Part shown: one piece after another, positions 12,669 to 23,421 of the stretch
Position numbering within the stretch: position 1 is the first letter of the stretch
How the letters are laid out: every line of letters starts with the position of its first letter
NCBI GenBank assembly: GCA_039621445.1
Contig: CP154955.1
Coordinates: forward strand, 43,361,540 to 43,425,539
Source: Euglena gracilis
Taxonomy: Eukaryota; Euglenida; Euglenophyceae; Euglenales
Direction: 5' to 3'
Length of the DNA: 64,000 nucleotides
The notes under the pieces: generated by a model
What the model saw: only the letters and a program-made list of their open reading frames with translations
The model's database searches: none
Told to the model about the DNA's origin: nothing
Made by a program: the position numbers and the translations under genes

Positions 12669-13400
12669 TGGTTCGATTTATCAATTTCTTGATTAATCAT
12701 CCGCCACCCCTTGATTAATTGTTCATTTGGCCAGGGGGGTGATTAATCGACAATAATGGGGTTTATGAAAACCACTGAACAGTGGACCAATCTGGAGGCA
12801 CTGTCTCATGGAAATGTTACTGCATGTCGCTTTATTTTTGTGGGGGGGGTCATGCTTGTGCTTACCGACTGGGGGGGAGGGGGTGGGTGGTGTGCTATAG
12901 GGTGCCTGCCATAAAATTTTCATTGAAATAGCCTTTTCCGGGCCCCCGGTGCCTTTGGCGCCAGGGTCGGAGGGGGGGTGCCTGCTGTGGGCGACCGCCC
13001 CCAAACCCCTCCCCTGGGGGGGGGGGTCGGATGGGTGCTATAGGGTGCCTGCCCCTAGCACCACTCGTGGGGTAGGCACCGACTCAGCACAAGCCTGGGG
13101 GGGGGGGGTGTGCAAAAGGAAGCAAATTGGACAGCTTCAATATCATTTATCATCCGAAAGTTTGTTTGAATGTTTTGCAACTCTTTATTTTTCTCTTGAG
13201 TCTCTATGTCCACAAATTGATCAGCAAGCTTTCTTATTCATATCAATGTGATGTTTTGGGTCTGTAAACAATGCAAACAAAAAAAAAAAACACACACACA
13301 CAAACAAACAAACAAACAAAAATGCTCAGTCCATAATATGGATGGGTTAGGTTCCAAAATTAGGTTAACAAAATTAGGTTCCAAACCAGCAAGCTGCACA
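12669..13400. other. Gene-free stretch with GGGTGCCTGCC repeats
   Basis: Contains two copies of TATAGGGTGCCTGCC (about 12,895 and 13,040) with long G runs, then a CACACA/CAAACAAA microsatellite at 13,277-13,320. No gene is supported. Confidence 0.55.
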
Positions 13401-13720
13401 GAACAAAAAAATAATCCTTGGGGATAAAGAGCGATCTTGAGATGGATGTGAAGAAATATTTTTCCTTGGCATCACGCCTTGTCAAAGTCTTGAGCATAAA
13501 AGAAGAAAAGGCGATTCTAGGAACTTCATATTCTTCCATATTTATGAAAAAGAACATAAAAGTTGGTGACAGTTTTAATATATGGCAAGAAAATCTTGAA
13601 TGCATGGGGAAATTTGATTTTTTGCAGACCACAAACAAGTAAAGAAATTAAAAAAAGAGGTAGATGATTTAATGCGTGAATGCTTTGAATATAGCCTTGG
13701 TATCAGCTTACTTGATAAGC
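13401..13720 (+). CDS. AT-rich exon-like stretches, unknown
   Basis: An AT-rich plus-strand island whose codons end mostly in A or T, unlike the other exon candidates here. At about 13,430-13,600 one frame reads LEMDVKKYFSLASRLVKVLS, then IKVGDSFNIWQENLECMG. It is followed at 13,620-13,627 by an acceptor (TTTTTTGCAG) and a second open piece, 13,628-13,699 (HKQVKKLKKEVDDLMRECFE), ending at a possible donor CTTG|GTATC. Continuing the same frame without splicing gives further coding-like sequence to about 13,880. I do not recognise the product. The contrast in base composition may mean a different origin from the neighbouring DNA. Confidence 0.35.
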
Positions 13721-13984
13721 AGCATTTTGTACCGACCCTTGCAATTTCGGTGGCGTTTGGCCGGACCAACCTAGCTTTAAAAAAATTGTTTGAGAACATT
13801 TTCTTCCAGGGAGCAAAAATGTCGCTTTTTTCTGGTCATCACAGGGTTGGGAAACTGAAGGGACCATTAATCGTTCGGTAATTGTTTGCCACCCACCAAT
13901 TAATCGGCATTGATCATTCAGCACCGTTGATTGAGGTTTATCGACCAGCCTCAAATATAAAAAGTGCCAAAATGTGTCCCTCTG
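13721..13984. other. Unassigned
   Basis: Continuation of the open frame described for the preceding entry to about 13,880, then unique sequence without a recognisable gene. Confidence 0.3.
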
Positions 13985-14318
13985 ATGCCAGCGAGGCGAA
14001 ATCTGAGGCCAGCGACTGAAAGCCCTTGAGAAGAGCTTTCGATTGAGGGGCAACATGGCAGCTGAAAAATTAATCTGCAATTTGCAATCAGGGTCAGAAC
14101 ATGCGACCTCCGATATTTAGCGACATTTGTCAGGACTCAATTGACATGCTATGAGGTACCTGAACTGCAAAGCAGCATTTCAGGTTTTGAAATACACAAT
14201 CACCAAAAATAAGCGCTCTGTGCTCTGGCTGAATTCTGTGGCCATCTGCCAAAAGCCCCTGAGAAGAGCTTTCGATGGATGGGTAACATGAAATGAGACG
14301 TGAAAAATCTGCCAATGT
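13985..14318. repeat. Direct repeat pair, about 90 bp each
   Basis: Two diverged copies at about 13,989-14,080 and 14,222-14,315 share CCAGCGACTGAAAGCCC/CCATCTGCCAAAAGCCC, then GAGAAGAGCTTTCGAT, then TAACATG or CAACATG and TGAAAAAT. The sequence between them shows no gene. Confidence 0.6.
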
Positions 14319-14394
14319 CGATCGGCGAGCAAAGCGAACTGAATTAACCTAAAAGTGTCCAAACAAATGGGCATTTGGTGAAATTGGTCGTGAT

Positions 14395-14565
14395 TTTCAG
14401 TCGCCGGTTCGGGCGTGAACACGGAGGCCCCGAGAAACAACTTCAAAAACTGTGTCCCAGTCACCATTTCGGGCGCAAACCCAGTGTTTGGGACGCTGTG
14501 CCCGAACCGGCGTCCCAGGCACCAGATTACACCCAAACCGGCATCTGGGATACAATTTTCGATAT
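14395..14565. repeat. Copies of the GAACCGGCGTCCCAG repeat
   Basis: At least four words of the type CGGTTCGGGCGTGAAC or its complement with CGTCCCAG, spaced 40-60 bp apart and alternating in orientation. Same family as 12,596-12,668. Confidence 0.6.
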
Positions 14566-16265
14566 ATAAACTGGGTCTCACTACACCCCTCTGCTTAATT
14601 CACTCCATTTTGATCAAAATGCACGGGGGGAATTAATCGACCATTTTCTCATTTTAGGGTCCTACAATGGCAAAACAAACAAATGAAGCATTTGGCAAAC
14701 CGTCACACTACATTTGACCATTTTACGTCCATTTTGGGACATGGTGCCATTTTGGGACAATTTGAGATCGATTCTGTTTTTGACTTTTGATGAGCATTCA
14801 CCGATCTTCCTCAAAAAGAGCTCGATCTTCCTCAAAAATTTGGTTGTGGCACCCCAAAATCCGACCACGACAAAACCATCTTGGACCTTGGTGGTAATTT
14901 TTTGAGGGGGAATTAATCAGACAGGTAAACATTTTTGATTTTTGGACCAAAATAGGGGGGGGGCGCAGCACAGGGGGGCGCCTGGTCTCCAAGCTGTCCA
15001 AATAGGAACAACCAAGCCAGATATTCGATGCACAACATACATCTTGATTGTCATCATCTTGACCACCAACTTGATCCACCAAGCCCAGATGATCTATTGG
15101 GAGGGCGAGCCCCCGTCCCTGGCGCTTGGCACCTGATTGCATCCGAACAACATCTTGCTCTTCAATGCGATGTTGAACACGATATTGGTTGCATGCCATT
15201 TTGCAACAACTGAATTAGAGATACCACACACATGTTAAACCTTTTCCATTTGGTGGTTGAGATGTGAAATCAAATCAGATTGAAAACAGAATACTTCCCT
15301 GCCACCCTCCACACACCGTGACCGTGGGACTACAAAACGGTCACTCTGGTGGGGGTTGGTCTATATCAGGAAAGACCCCCCCTCCTCAGCTGATGACCCC
15401 ACCCACCGGACAAAATGCACAAAAAATGGGTGTTTGGGGTGAATTTGGGGTGAATGCGCGCTGGCATGCAAGGAACCACGGCCAAATGGTTCCTTGCATG
15501 CCAGCGTGAAACCAGAGCCTCCATGGTTTCAACAACTGCGTCCTGCACGCCAGTTTGGACGTGAAGCCGTGGCTTGAACAGCAGACCGCCAGTAGCCCAA
15601 GCCGGCGTTCTGAGCCACGGCTTCATGCCCAAACCAGTGTTCTGGACGTTGCCCCCCCCCCCTCAGCTGTTCCACACCCGAACCTTGGGCAGAAAGGGGT
15701 CATTTTGGCCACTTTTTGGATGTTCGCAAAAAAAATGGTCAATTTTAAGCACATTTGCCAAAAATAAATTTTTGAAAACGTCCCAAAAGTGTCGATTTGA
15801 GCACTTTTTTTGAGAAGTTTTAAAAAGTGCTATGACAGTGAGCTGTTCCCGTCTCCCTATCTATGGGAATAGCTCGGGGGGGGGGGGGCACAGCTCAGGG
15901 GGGGATGGTATCTTTACTGAAGGGGGGTCTTCCTTTCAGTTAGTGACCCCGACCACCGGACTCAGGACAAAGCCGGTGACCCTCAGCTGAGGCTGGCTTG
16001 GGACCCATGCCAACACCCAATGCACTTTTGGCAAGGGCTTGAAAGATTTTACGGAATCCCATATTGCAGAAGGAATCTACCAATAAACTGCGTTTAGGGG
16101 ACCTTTCTTTTTTACAAAATCTGTACCTCGGCCTTACCACAGCACCAAAAACCAGAAAAGAAGGTACACAGCTCTCGCCAATTTCAAAAGGCGTTTGGGC
16201 CGCCATGTTCACGACAGAGTATCTCTACAATGAAGCAAATTCAAACGAAATGTCCGGCGACCTTC
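14566..16265. other. Gene-poor stretch with palindromic words
   Basis: A minus-strand frame at 14,990-15,199 (open, with VQHRIEEQDVVRMQS) overlaps other open frames and is not called. At 15,460-15,645 inverted words (AGGAACCACGG/CCATGGTTTC, GCCGTGGCTTGAA/GCCACGGCTTCA) form small imperfect hairpins. No recognisable gene. Confidence 0.4.
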
Positions 16266-16560
16266 CTTTGATTTTGTTTCATTTTCCGAGATATTTTGGC
16301 AAATTCGATTTTTTTTTGACCCCAAAAACAGTCCAAAATGACCCTAGAAACGGACCAAAATATTGGCCAAAAAAATGGTCGTGACTCGGGCTGCACGAAG
16401 AGTTGGGGGGAAAGTAAAGCATGGTTGAGCATTGGATAGGGCTTCGTTTAAATCCAGAGACCTATATTGAAGTCCTTGGCAACCCCTTTGTAGCGCCCTA
16501 TGCAACGGTATTTTGATTTCCCGTAACTCCCCGCAAGCTTCCGACTCGGCCGTTTTCGTC
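16266..16560 (-). repeat. Diverged relative of the 40-58 kb satellite
   Basis: TTTTCCGAGATATTTTGGCAA at 16,280-16,305, a 'TTTTTGACCCC...AAAATGACCC' stretch at 16,310-16,345 and CCCGTAACTCCCCGCAAGC at about 16,520 match, in reverse orientation or shuffled, the conserved words of the satellite (CAAAATATCTCGAAAA, GGTCATTTTGGGGTCAAAAA, ACCCGCAACTCCCCGCC). Identity is partial; I read it as an old dispersed copy. Confidence 0.45.
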
Positions 16561-18066
16561 TGTATATATCCTCACCCCCCCCCCCTTTTTTTTTTTTTAC
16601 CCCCTTCAAACCCTGTTGGCGCCAAGCCAAACCCCTTGACCCCCCCCGTGTCCCCTCCCCCCCCCCCCCAAATTCCCAACCCCCCTGCCTCTGTCCCCTT
16701 TACCTGCAAAATATTTTTTTCCTTTTGTGTGTTTTCTCAATTTTTTTTTTTTTTTGGTGGGCCCCCTTGCTGCGAACTTTACCCTCACCCCCCCCCTCAA
16801 AGCGCCCCCCCCCCCCTCAAAGTGGCCAATTTTTTGGCAAATTTGGATCCCCCCCTCAAATTTGTCATTTCCTTTGCCAAACCGAAGGCCGAGAAACCGT
16901 GAAGTGCCGTGCCCCCCCGAAGTGGCCATTGGTGAAATGGTGGAGGGCAAAAAACCTTTCCACACCTATCTTCCAGCTAGGGGTGGGGTCTGAACAGGAT
17001 GTCACCAATGTTGCTTCTTTTCTTGAAAAAAGGCACAAAGTGTGGTCAAGATTTTGATACAACAGGGGGAGGTGATCCCAGCCCCTGTGCCAACTTTACA
17101 CTCAAACTCAAAGTGCCCCCCCCCCAAAGTGGTTTTTTGGCAAATTTGGAGCCCCCCTCAATTTTGTCATTTCCTTTGCCTCCAAAGGCAGAACCCCGAG
17201 CGAGAAATTGATGTAGGTGATCGTTGGTGACGCTAGCGCTGGTCACCAGCAATTAGTTGCTAACCAAAAAATGCTTAACAAACAAAAAAAACTTCATGGA
17301 GGGTTGAACAGGATGTCACAAATGTTTTGCAGACTATTTTTTTTCTTTTGAAAGCGCACAGCCTTCGCTTTTTGTAGGGGGAGGGACGCACAACAGAAAC
17401 AACCACATTTACAAAGCGCTTACTGCTGACACATAAACACATAATTTGAACTTCCTTGTCCAACACTCATGTTGGAGGCCAAGTCGCTAGCGACCACCAT
17501 AACCCCCCCCCCCCCCCCCTCTAATGCAGTATTTAAGCCCCCCTTCAATTTTTTCATTCAAATGAAAAATGAGTTGATTAGGGTGCGTGTCAAGATTCAC
17601 GGCTTGCTTTTTTAAAACAAAAAAACATGTTTTTTTTAAAAAAACAAAAAAAACGTCATGGAGGGTTTGGGGGAAAATTTTTTTGCGATGTTTTTTTGGA
17701 AAAAAAACATTTTTTATCTCTGCAGCATTCATTTTTTGTATTTTTTGGGGTTGAAAGCATGATTTTTTGCACCAGAAAACACAGATTTGGAAATACTTTC
17801 ACACATAAAAAAAACTTTAGAGGGGGTATTCCCCCCGTGACCCCCCCCCCCCGTGACCCGGCCTAAGACCCTTTTCGGCCAATTTTTCCCTGAAAAATAG
17901 CTTGGCTGGTGATGCCTAAAAAAAAAAAAAAAAAAAAAACAAAAAATACTAATTTTAAGTTGGGGGATTCCTAATTTGGATCCTAAAAAGAATTTTTCCC
18001 CAAAAAATCGTTTTTGGTGATTCTTAATTTGACCACCGAAAATGTGGTGTTCCCCCGTGACCCCCC

Positions 18067-18100
<34 letters not shown>

Positions 18101-18480
18101 AAAAAAATTTAAAACAAAACAAATTATAATATTTCCTAATGAACTCATCCATAAGATACAAATAATTTTTGGGGGCAAGCTCACCGCAAGCCCCCCCCCA
18201 CCACCTCCACCCCATAAAGTATCCTCACCCTCTCAAAGTGGCCACCCTCTGCATATTGTGAGACCCCAAAATGGCCACTCTGGGGTCTGGGGTCAAATTT
18301 TGGCCTTTGGGGCTCGTTGCGAGAAATTGGTGGCCCCCCTCAAAGTGGCCATTTTCCTTCCAAGGTCAAATTTGATCCCCCCAGAGTGTCCCCCCCAGAA
18401 TGGCCATTCTGGAGGGTGGCCATTTTGAGGGTGGGGGATGAGGGTTATCAGAAAATTTCATTTTTTTGTGCCTTCACAGT
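16561..18480. other. Homopolymer-rich gene-free stretch
   Basis: Dominated by poly-C (16,575-16,587; 16,660-16,670; 17,502-17,520), poly-T/poly-A (17,920-17,940; 18,067-18,100) and recurring AAAGTGGCCA/TTTTTTGGCAAATTTGG words. Two related pieces end in GAACAGGATGTCAC (about 16,995 and 17,310), a small direct repeat. CCCCCGTGACCC tags occur at 17,835-17,860 and 18,053-18,066. No gene is supported. Confidence 0.55.
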
Positions 18481-19345
18481 TTGGACCAGGTTTTTTGCAG
18501 TGCTGAGCACTTTACGTGCTGCAGGATGTTTGAGGCGTATGACAGATGTCTGAGGCGGTCGGCGGCCCGACGGCCCAGCGCAGCCCGGCGGCCCGGTCCG
18601 GCCCTGCCCGGCCTGGCCAAACACCACAGATTTTGGAGCGAAACGGGCTGGATCTAGATCAAGGCTGGATCGGCTGGAGGAAACTTAGAAAAAAATAGGA
18701 TAGGTGAGCTGGGCAGCCCAGTTGGCTGGCCAGCCTGCGGCCGGCTGGCCAGCCTTCGGCCGGCTGCCCGGCCTTCAGCCGTCCAGCCCAGCCTCTGGCC
18801 CCAACTCTATTTCACTCGACCATGGGGGGGGGGCTCCCAGCCCCGATATGGGCTGGCTGGATTTGAGCTGCTGGCTGGCTGGACCCCCTCCGCCCAGGGG
18901 GATGGGGTCCCCTCCGGCTAAATCCCCTGGGGGGGTCCCAACCCACCAAGACTGGAGCAGGACCCCCCTTAAGGGGGACCCTCCCCCAAAATCGGGCTGT
19001 CTGAGCGCATTTCCCAAAAAAAAATCGGTGTTTCGAGCCAAAACCCATACCCGAGCATCCGACCCAGCCATCAAACCAAATTTCAGTTTGCTTTTTTGCT
19101 CCCACACTGATTATCCTGTGGAGACAAGGCAATACAGTTGGTCAAACCTTGGGACCCCCCCCTCCCCCCCTGTACAGTTCCAACCCCCCCCCTCCTGGGA
19201 CCCCCCCCCTCCCCCCCACTTCCAACCCCCCCGAGACAGATGTAAAAAATTTGAAGAAAAAAAACTCAAAAAATTGAGTGTTAAAATGAAAACATTGACT
19301 ATCATTCGGCATTCTGGGCCAAGGGTGAATTTTTGGACAAACGTC
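18481..19345. other. GC-rich GGCTGGCC/CGGCCCGG repeats, no gene
   Basis: From 18,555 to 18,615 and 18,710 to 18,800 the sequence is built from CGGCC, GGCTGGCC and CAGCC words that are self-complementary over short distances. Similar GGCTGGCCA words recur at 25,000-25,150. The long plus-strand frame through 18,704-19,597 is low complexity and has no domain. Confidence 0.5.
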
Positions 19346-19640
19346 ATATGGGGGTGGTGCGGGTCACGGGGGGGGGGGTCACGGGGGGGGGGGGTCATGG
19401 GGGAAGTATGCCACTTTGGAGGTAGTCGGAAGGCTGCATCCATGATGTTGCATCCCATCACGAGAAGGGCGAGGCAACGCCATCCTGAAATCGTGATTTT
19501 CAGGTCAAAAAAAAGTGGCCATTTTTGGCCATTTTTTGGGCCATTTTTGAACAAAAAAAAAAAGCTTTTTGGTTCGAAAGTGGGCATTTTTGGGTGATTT
19601 TCAGTCCGAAATAGGTCCATTTTTTCATTTTTGAAAGGGA
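19346..19640 (+). repeat. Dispersed repeat, copy 1
   Basis: Begins with GGGTCACGGGGGG tags (19,357-19,400), then ACTTTGGAGGTAGTCGGAAG, CATGATGTTGCATCCCATC and a series of GTGGCCATTTTTGGCC words. The inverted counterpart lies at about 23,900-24,170. The 'CATCCTGAAATCGTGATTTT' part also recurs in the 26.2-28.5 kb tandem repeat. Confidence 0.75.
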
Positions 19641-19849
19641 TTTGTTAGGATTTTTTCTTGACCATCACATTTTTTGGGATCCATTTTGGGCCATTTTTGA
19701 AAAAATGGCCCCCCCCCTTCTGTTTTGGATGTGGAAAGCTTGCACGGCTCCCCACGCCCGCCTCGCCACTAGACACAAAGCACTAGGCCCGCCCCGCCAG
19801 GCAAACACCCCGTCCCGCCTCCTAACGCGGTCTAACCCCCTATTTATTT
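19641..19849. other. Short unassigned stretch
   Basis: TTTTTGGGCC words then GC-rich sequence (CGCCCGCCTCGCC). No gene seen. Confidence 0.4.
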
Positions 19850-20719
19850 GACCCCCCCCCCCTTAATTGAGCATTTGGGTCCGGGGAAATTTTTTTTCCA
19901 TGCGCCGAAGGCGCCAAATTTTTTTTTGCCCTATTTCTAAAGGAATTTTGACCCCCCTTATCCCCTTGCCCCCCCCTTTTTGGGAGCTTTTTCCTGGGGG
20001 AGTGGCCTTGGGTCGTCCAAAGGGGGGGCAAGTATATAGTGGAGTTGCCCTTTTCCTCCCACCACAGACGAGCGCCGGTGTAGTAAAAAAAAAGCGATAA
20101 AAGTTCCTGTTTGTGGCAGGCCAAAAGAGGAGGAGGTAAAAGGGGGAGGTGGTTCAGGGGATGGTGGAAAGAAGGGATGGCATAGGCCATGGTGGAGGGT
20201 TGGAGGGAGTTGCCTGTCTGGAGTGGATTTTAAACGGAATAGTTTTAGCCTCGCACCCTGAGGGAATATTGGCATAGGGACTCTACCGAGTAAAATGTGA
20301 CTTAATTGAGATCAAGCTGGAAGTAGGTCGATGAAGGAAAAAATTGGCCCCTGCACACTTGCCCCCCAAAAATGGCCACAAGATGGAATCAAACCTTGAA
20401 AAGCAAACAGGAACCCCATGAACCCCATGACACAAAAATCTGAGGGCCGTTTGCCAGCCAGAAAACCCCCCCACTTCTCCCAATGTCGCTTTTTTCCTCC
20501 TTCTTGTGACGGCAAAGAAGGCAAGAAACAAAACAGCCAGCATCTGATGGGCGGCACCCCCCCCTGAGGGGCGGGAACCCCCAACATGGACTTGGGGTGG
20601 GCCTTGTCCTGAGGCTGTTGGGGGGGGGGAGGTGGAGCCTGGTCTGAAGGGAAAGCACTGAGGGTGGGTTTCCCCCCTGCGCTGCACCGCCCCAGTCCTG
20701 ACGCTCTGAAAATACCTGC

Positions 20720-20950
20720 CTACGAGACCCAGGAATCCCATGGGTTGTGAATGCCAAACTTTGCGGAAGTCTGCATAAGTGCTTGCAGGGTTGCCAACTC
20801 ATTGGCACCAAGGCACTCGGCAAAAAACTTTGTGCAAAGTCGAGACTTTGGGTGAGGTAGAGAGCCCCCACTCTGTTTTGCGGGGGCTTTACCTTTTTGA
20901 GCTTTTTGAGCTTCTGCAATCTTTTTCTCTTTCTCCTCATGCACCAACTT
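20720..20950 (-). pseudogene. Decayed gene of unknown family, copy 1
   Basis: Minus-strand open stretch reading VHEEKEKKIAEAQKAQKGKA, later CLGANELATLQALMQ and HNPWDSWVS before a stop. It is the counterpart of the longer frame at 21,937-22,341 in the second half of the tandem duplication: both have a charged EKKIAE helix, and both end near a WDSW tetrad. Just upstream on the minus strand (about 20,950-20,990) the other copy's AVDLDEYMTTFAKW peptide is recognisable but frame-shifted here. Family not recognised; function unknown. Confidence 0.35.
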
Positions 20951-21422
20951 TCGCGACTCATATTTTCATGTTCTCAGGTCTACAGCTTCAATCTCCTATA
21001 CACATGTTTTTGTTTTTGCCTCTTGCCTTGGCCAGTTTTCTTCTGGTTTTTTGCCTCTTGGTGTCCTCTTCCGCTCTACGGTTCCTTTGGGATTCCAGGG
21101 CCTCTTTCATTTTTGCAAGGGGGGTTGGCCAGGGTACACCCCTCCCCCAAGGGGGGCCCCCCCTTATTTGAGCATTTGGGGGGTCCTTTGGCCCGTGGGT
21201 GTGCTCAAATAAAGGGGGGGGTATATAGGAAGTGGGTTTTGCCCATTTTCCTCTAACCACTAACCACCAACAAGAGCCGGCAGTATATCCCACCCGCGAC
21301 CTGTGGCGGCACAGGAAGTCACAAGAGGGTTCCTTTTGTGGCGAGGGCCAAAAGAGACGATACCCTGGGCCCGGGGCACGGTCTGGGCGAAGCTGTGCTA
21401 CCCGCCGTGGAATTCAAGTTCT

Positions 21423-21535
21423 GATTGGCGGTTTAAATCAGGCAGAGGGAGGATCCTCGTCGGGATTAAAACGGATTTAAACCCGACGAGTTAAATACCA
21501 AACCGGATTTAGTGTCAAACGCTTTTAAATTAGAT
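21423..21535 (+). repeat. TTAA-punctuated dispersed repeat, copy 1
   Basis: Nearly identical to 61,345-61,457 (GGTTTAAATC, GGATCCTCGTCGGGATTAAA, ACGGATTTAAACCCGACGAG, TTAAATACCAAACCG, TCAAACGCTTTTAAA). CGTCGGGATT and AATCCCGACG-like words make a small hairpin within it. Confidence 0.9.
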
Positions 21536-21936
21536 CAAGCTGGAGTAGGGTCTCTTTTGGACAAAATTGGCATACCTAGTCTGCACATCTGCCCCAAAAA
21601 TGGCCACAAGATGTGAATCAAACCTTTGAAAAGCAAATCAGAATGAACCAGAATACCATGACATTGCAAAAAATGTGAAATGCAAAATATTGGGCCGTTT
21701 GCCAGATTGAAAAACTTCTCCCCCAATTTTTGTTTTCCTTGGGCAAGAACACTTGTTGAACGGCAAATAAAGAAGGCAAGAAACAAAATCAGCCAGCATC
21801 TGAGGCGGCCACCCCCCCCCCTCCAGTCTTGGACAAAGGCGGCTACCCCCAACACTGGACTTGGGGGTGGCCGCCTTTGTCCTGAGGCGGGTGGGGGGGG
21901 GCTGGCCGCCTTTGTCCTGAGTCGGGTGACCCCCCA

Positions 21937-22390
21937 GGGTGGAAGTTGCCCACCCTGAGCTCTTGCAATCTCTCTCGCCTCTGACCCAAATTGTACGCCA
22001 ACACAATGATGTGAATGAATGAACCTCCGCACATCAAACCAGGAATCCCACTTGGTGTTTGCATGCCTCTTTGCCTGCATCTTTGCGTGCATCTGGTCTG
22101 CATTGTCCAACACTTTCACTTCTGGTGCTCTCAATCTCATTTTTTTTGGACCTGGAATCGGCCGTATGAAAAAGTCAAAGTTTGGAAATTGTGCTTTTGT
22201 AAGAGCAGCCAAGGCACTCACATTGGTCGTGAGGGTCGACAGATCCCACTTGTACATCGGAACCCCGGCTTGCTCGCAAAGAATTTTTCTTTGAGCTTTT
22301 TCTGCAATCTTTTTGTTCTCTGTGTCCATCCATGCACCCACTTCGCGAATGTTGTCATGTACTCATCCAGGTCTACAGCTTGGAATCTCC
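21937..22390 (-). pseudogene. Decayed gene of unknown family, copy 2
   Basis: The better-preserved copy. An upstream piece at about 22,300-22,390 reads FQAVDLDEYMTTFAKWVHGW. A frame change then gives a stretch with TENKKIAEKAQRK, EQAGVPMYKWDLSTLTTNVS, ALAALTKAQFPNFDFF and a final NTKWDSWFD, before low-complexity sequence begins. The helical, lysine-rich start and the YKWDLSTLTTNVSALAALTK segment look like a genuine protein, but I know no family with it. Frame changes indicate decay. Confidence 0.38.
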
Positions 22391-22572
22391 TATATTCACA
22401 TGTTTTTTGAAATTTTGTGATTGCACTTTTCAGTTTTGTGTTTTTTCTGATCCTTCCGGTTGGAGCACTAGATGGAAGGTCCTGAAAAATACGGTGTCCG
22501 CCGACGGTTGCCTTTGGGATTCCAGGGCCTCTTTCATTTTTTCATTTTGGCGGGCAAGGATCCACCCAAGGG

Positions 22573-22790
22573 GGGTTGGTACACCCCTCCCCCCCCTCTC
22601 CGAGGCCTCTCCACGCCATTTACCCCCCCCTAGCCGGACCCCCTCGCCACGCCACCGGGGATTTTCGCAATTTTTGAAGGAAAATTTTGTTGGAAACCAT
22701 GGTACACCCCCCCCCCCCCCCCCCCGGTCGCCGACCCCCTCGCCGCGCCATTTACCCTCCTCCCCCCCCCTACCCCCCCCCCCTTATTGT
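22573..22790 (-). repeat. Long inverted partner of 35,110-35,350
   Basis: GGTACACCCC, GCCACGCCATTTACCCCCC, CTAGCCGGACCCCCTCGCC, CGGGGATTTTCGCAATTTTT, GTTGGAAACCATGGTACACC appear here and in reverse complement at 35,110-35,350, in the same relative order. The copy at 35 kb lies immediately before the Tc5/pogo-type transposase start. Confidence 0.8.
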
Positions 22791-22929
22791 CCCACCGACC
22801 TGCCCCCGGGAGGCCCGACCGGACATTAAGGGGGGGGGACAATAAGACCGTACCAAAGGAATTTCATTGGCCGGGTAAAAAAAAACCCCCTTCGGCCGAG
22901 GGTCAATAAGGGGGGGGGGGACAATAAGG
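22791..22929. other. Poly-G/poly-C and ACAATAAGGGGG words
   Basis: ACAATAAGGGGG repeated at 22,838, 22,905 and 22,921 with its complement CCCTTATTGTCC at 22,790. No gene. Confidence 0.6.
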
Positions 22930-23075
22930 GGGTGCTACCGTGACCCGCCCGTGACCCGAGAATCGAGCCTTCAATTTTCATACAATGCATCAACCTTCAT
23001 CACTTCAAACTTTCTTTTCATTCATCATTTCAACTTTGATGTAGGTGGCAATTTTGGTCGCTTTTCATCAATTTT
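22930..23075 (-). repeat. LINE 3' end repeat, copy 1
   Basis: About 85% similar to 30,080-30,235 in the same orientation: CCGTGACCCGAGAAT, GAGCCTTCAA, CAACCTTCATCA, CTTTCTTTTCATTCATCATT, TTGATGTAGGTGGC, TTTTGGTCGCTTTT. At 30 kb this block encodes, on the minus strand, the C-terminus of a LINE endonuclease, so this copy is probably a 3'-end fragment of the same family. Confidence 0.65.
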
Positions 23076-23266
23076 CTGGTTGAAAGCATTGAAAATTTGC
23101 CTTGGCATGGTCCAAAAAAAAAGCAAGGTTGTTTGGTTAATCGAAGTTTGGTTAATTGTTTGTGACCCCACCAGTGAATCGTTCTTTTGTGGGGGGGTCA
23201 ATTAATCGCAATTAATCGATTTTTGGTTAATCGCTTGCCCGCTCCAACACACGTTTTTTTCAGAAT
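23076..23266. other. Unassigned, TTAATCG-rich
   Basis: Repeated GGTTAATCG and AATTAATCG words (23,130-23,235) separated by unique sequence. No gene. Confidence 0.5.
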
Positions 23267-23421
23267 ATGTCATCCTGGGTTTGGGATCACTTCAAGAAGG
23301 ATGGGTCAAAAGCAACTTGCATATTGTTCCCAAATCAAACGGAGATCCTTGTGGCCAAATTTTGGAATGGAAGAGGTCCACGACTTCCATCAGCTATCAT
23401 TTGAGAAATGTACATGGACTT
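23267..23421 (+). pseudogene. BED-type zinc-finger fragment, frameshifted
   Basis: A splice acceptor (GTTTTTTTCAG) precedes ATG at 23,267. The first frame reads MSSWVWDHFKKDGSKATC, which is the W-x2-HF...C start of a BED finger. The second cysteine appears only after a frame change (YCSQ), and a third frame supplies STTSISYHLRNVHGL, the TS...HL...H end of the finger. All parts are in the right order and spacing, so this is a BED finger broken by two small indels. BED fingers sit at the N-terminus of hAT-type transposases and of domesticated ZBED proteins; no transposase core is visible downstream. Most likely a dead transposon fragment. Confidence 0.55.

Larger units (their letters stand above)
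19850..22560. repeat. Diverged tandem duplication, about 1.2-1.3 kb period
   Basis: Two diverged copies, about 19,850-21,150 and 21,155-22,560. Matching landmarks in order are TTGAGCATTTGGG (19,868; 21,168), GTATATAG (20,033; 21,221), GATCAAGCTGGA (20,309; 21,534), AAAAATGGCCACAAGATG (20,367; 21,594), AAGAAGGCAAGAAACAAAA with CAGCCAGCATCTGA (20,515; 21,770) and TTTGGGATTCCAGGGCCTCTT (about 21,087; 22,512). Each copy carries a decayed minus-strand gene, listed separately. Confidence 0.7.

Noticed and set aside
18704-19597. 297-codon plus-strand frame
   Set aside because: Composed of GGCTGGCC and poly-C/poly-G translations without any domain, and it runs into a dispersed repeat.
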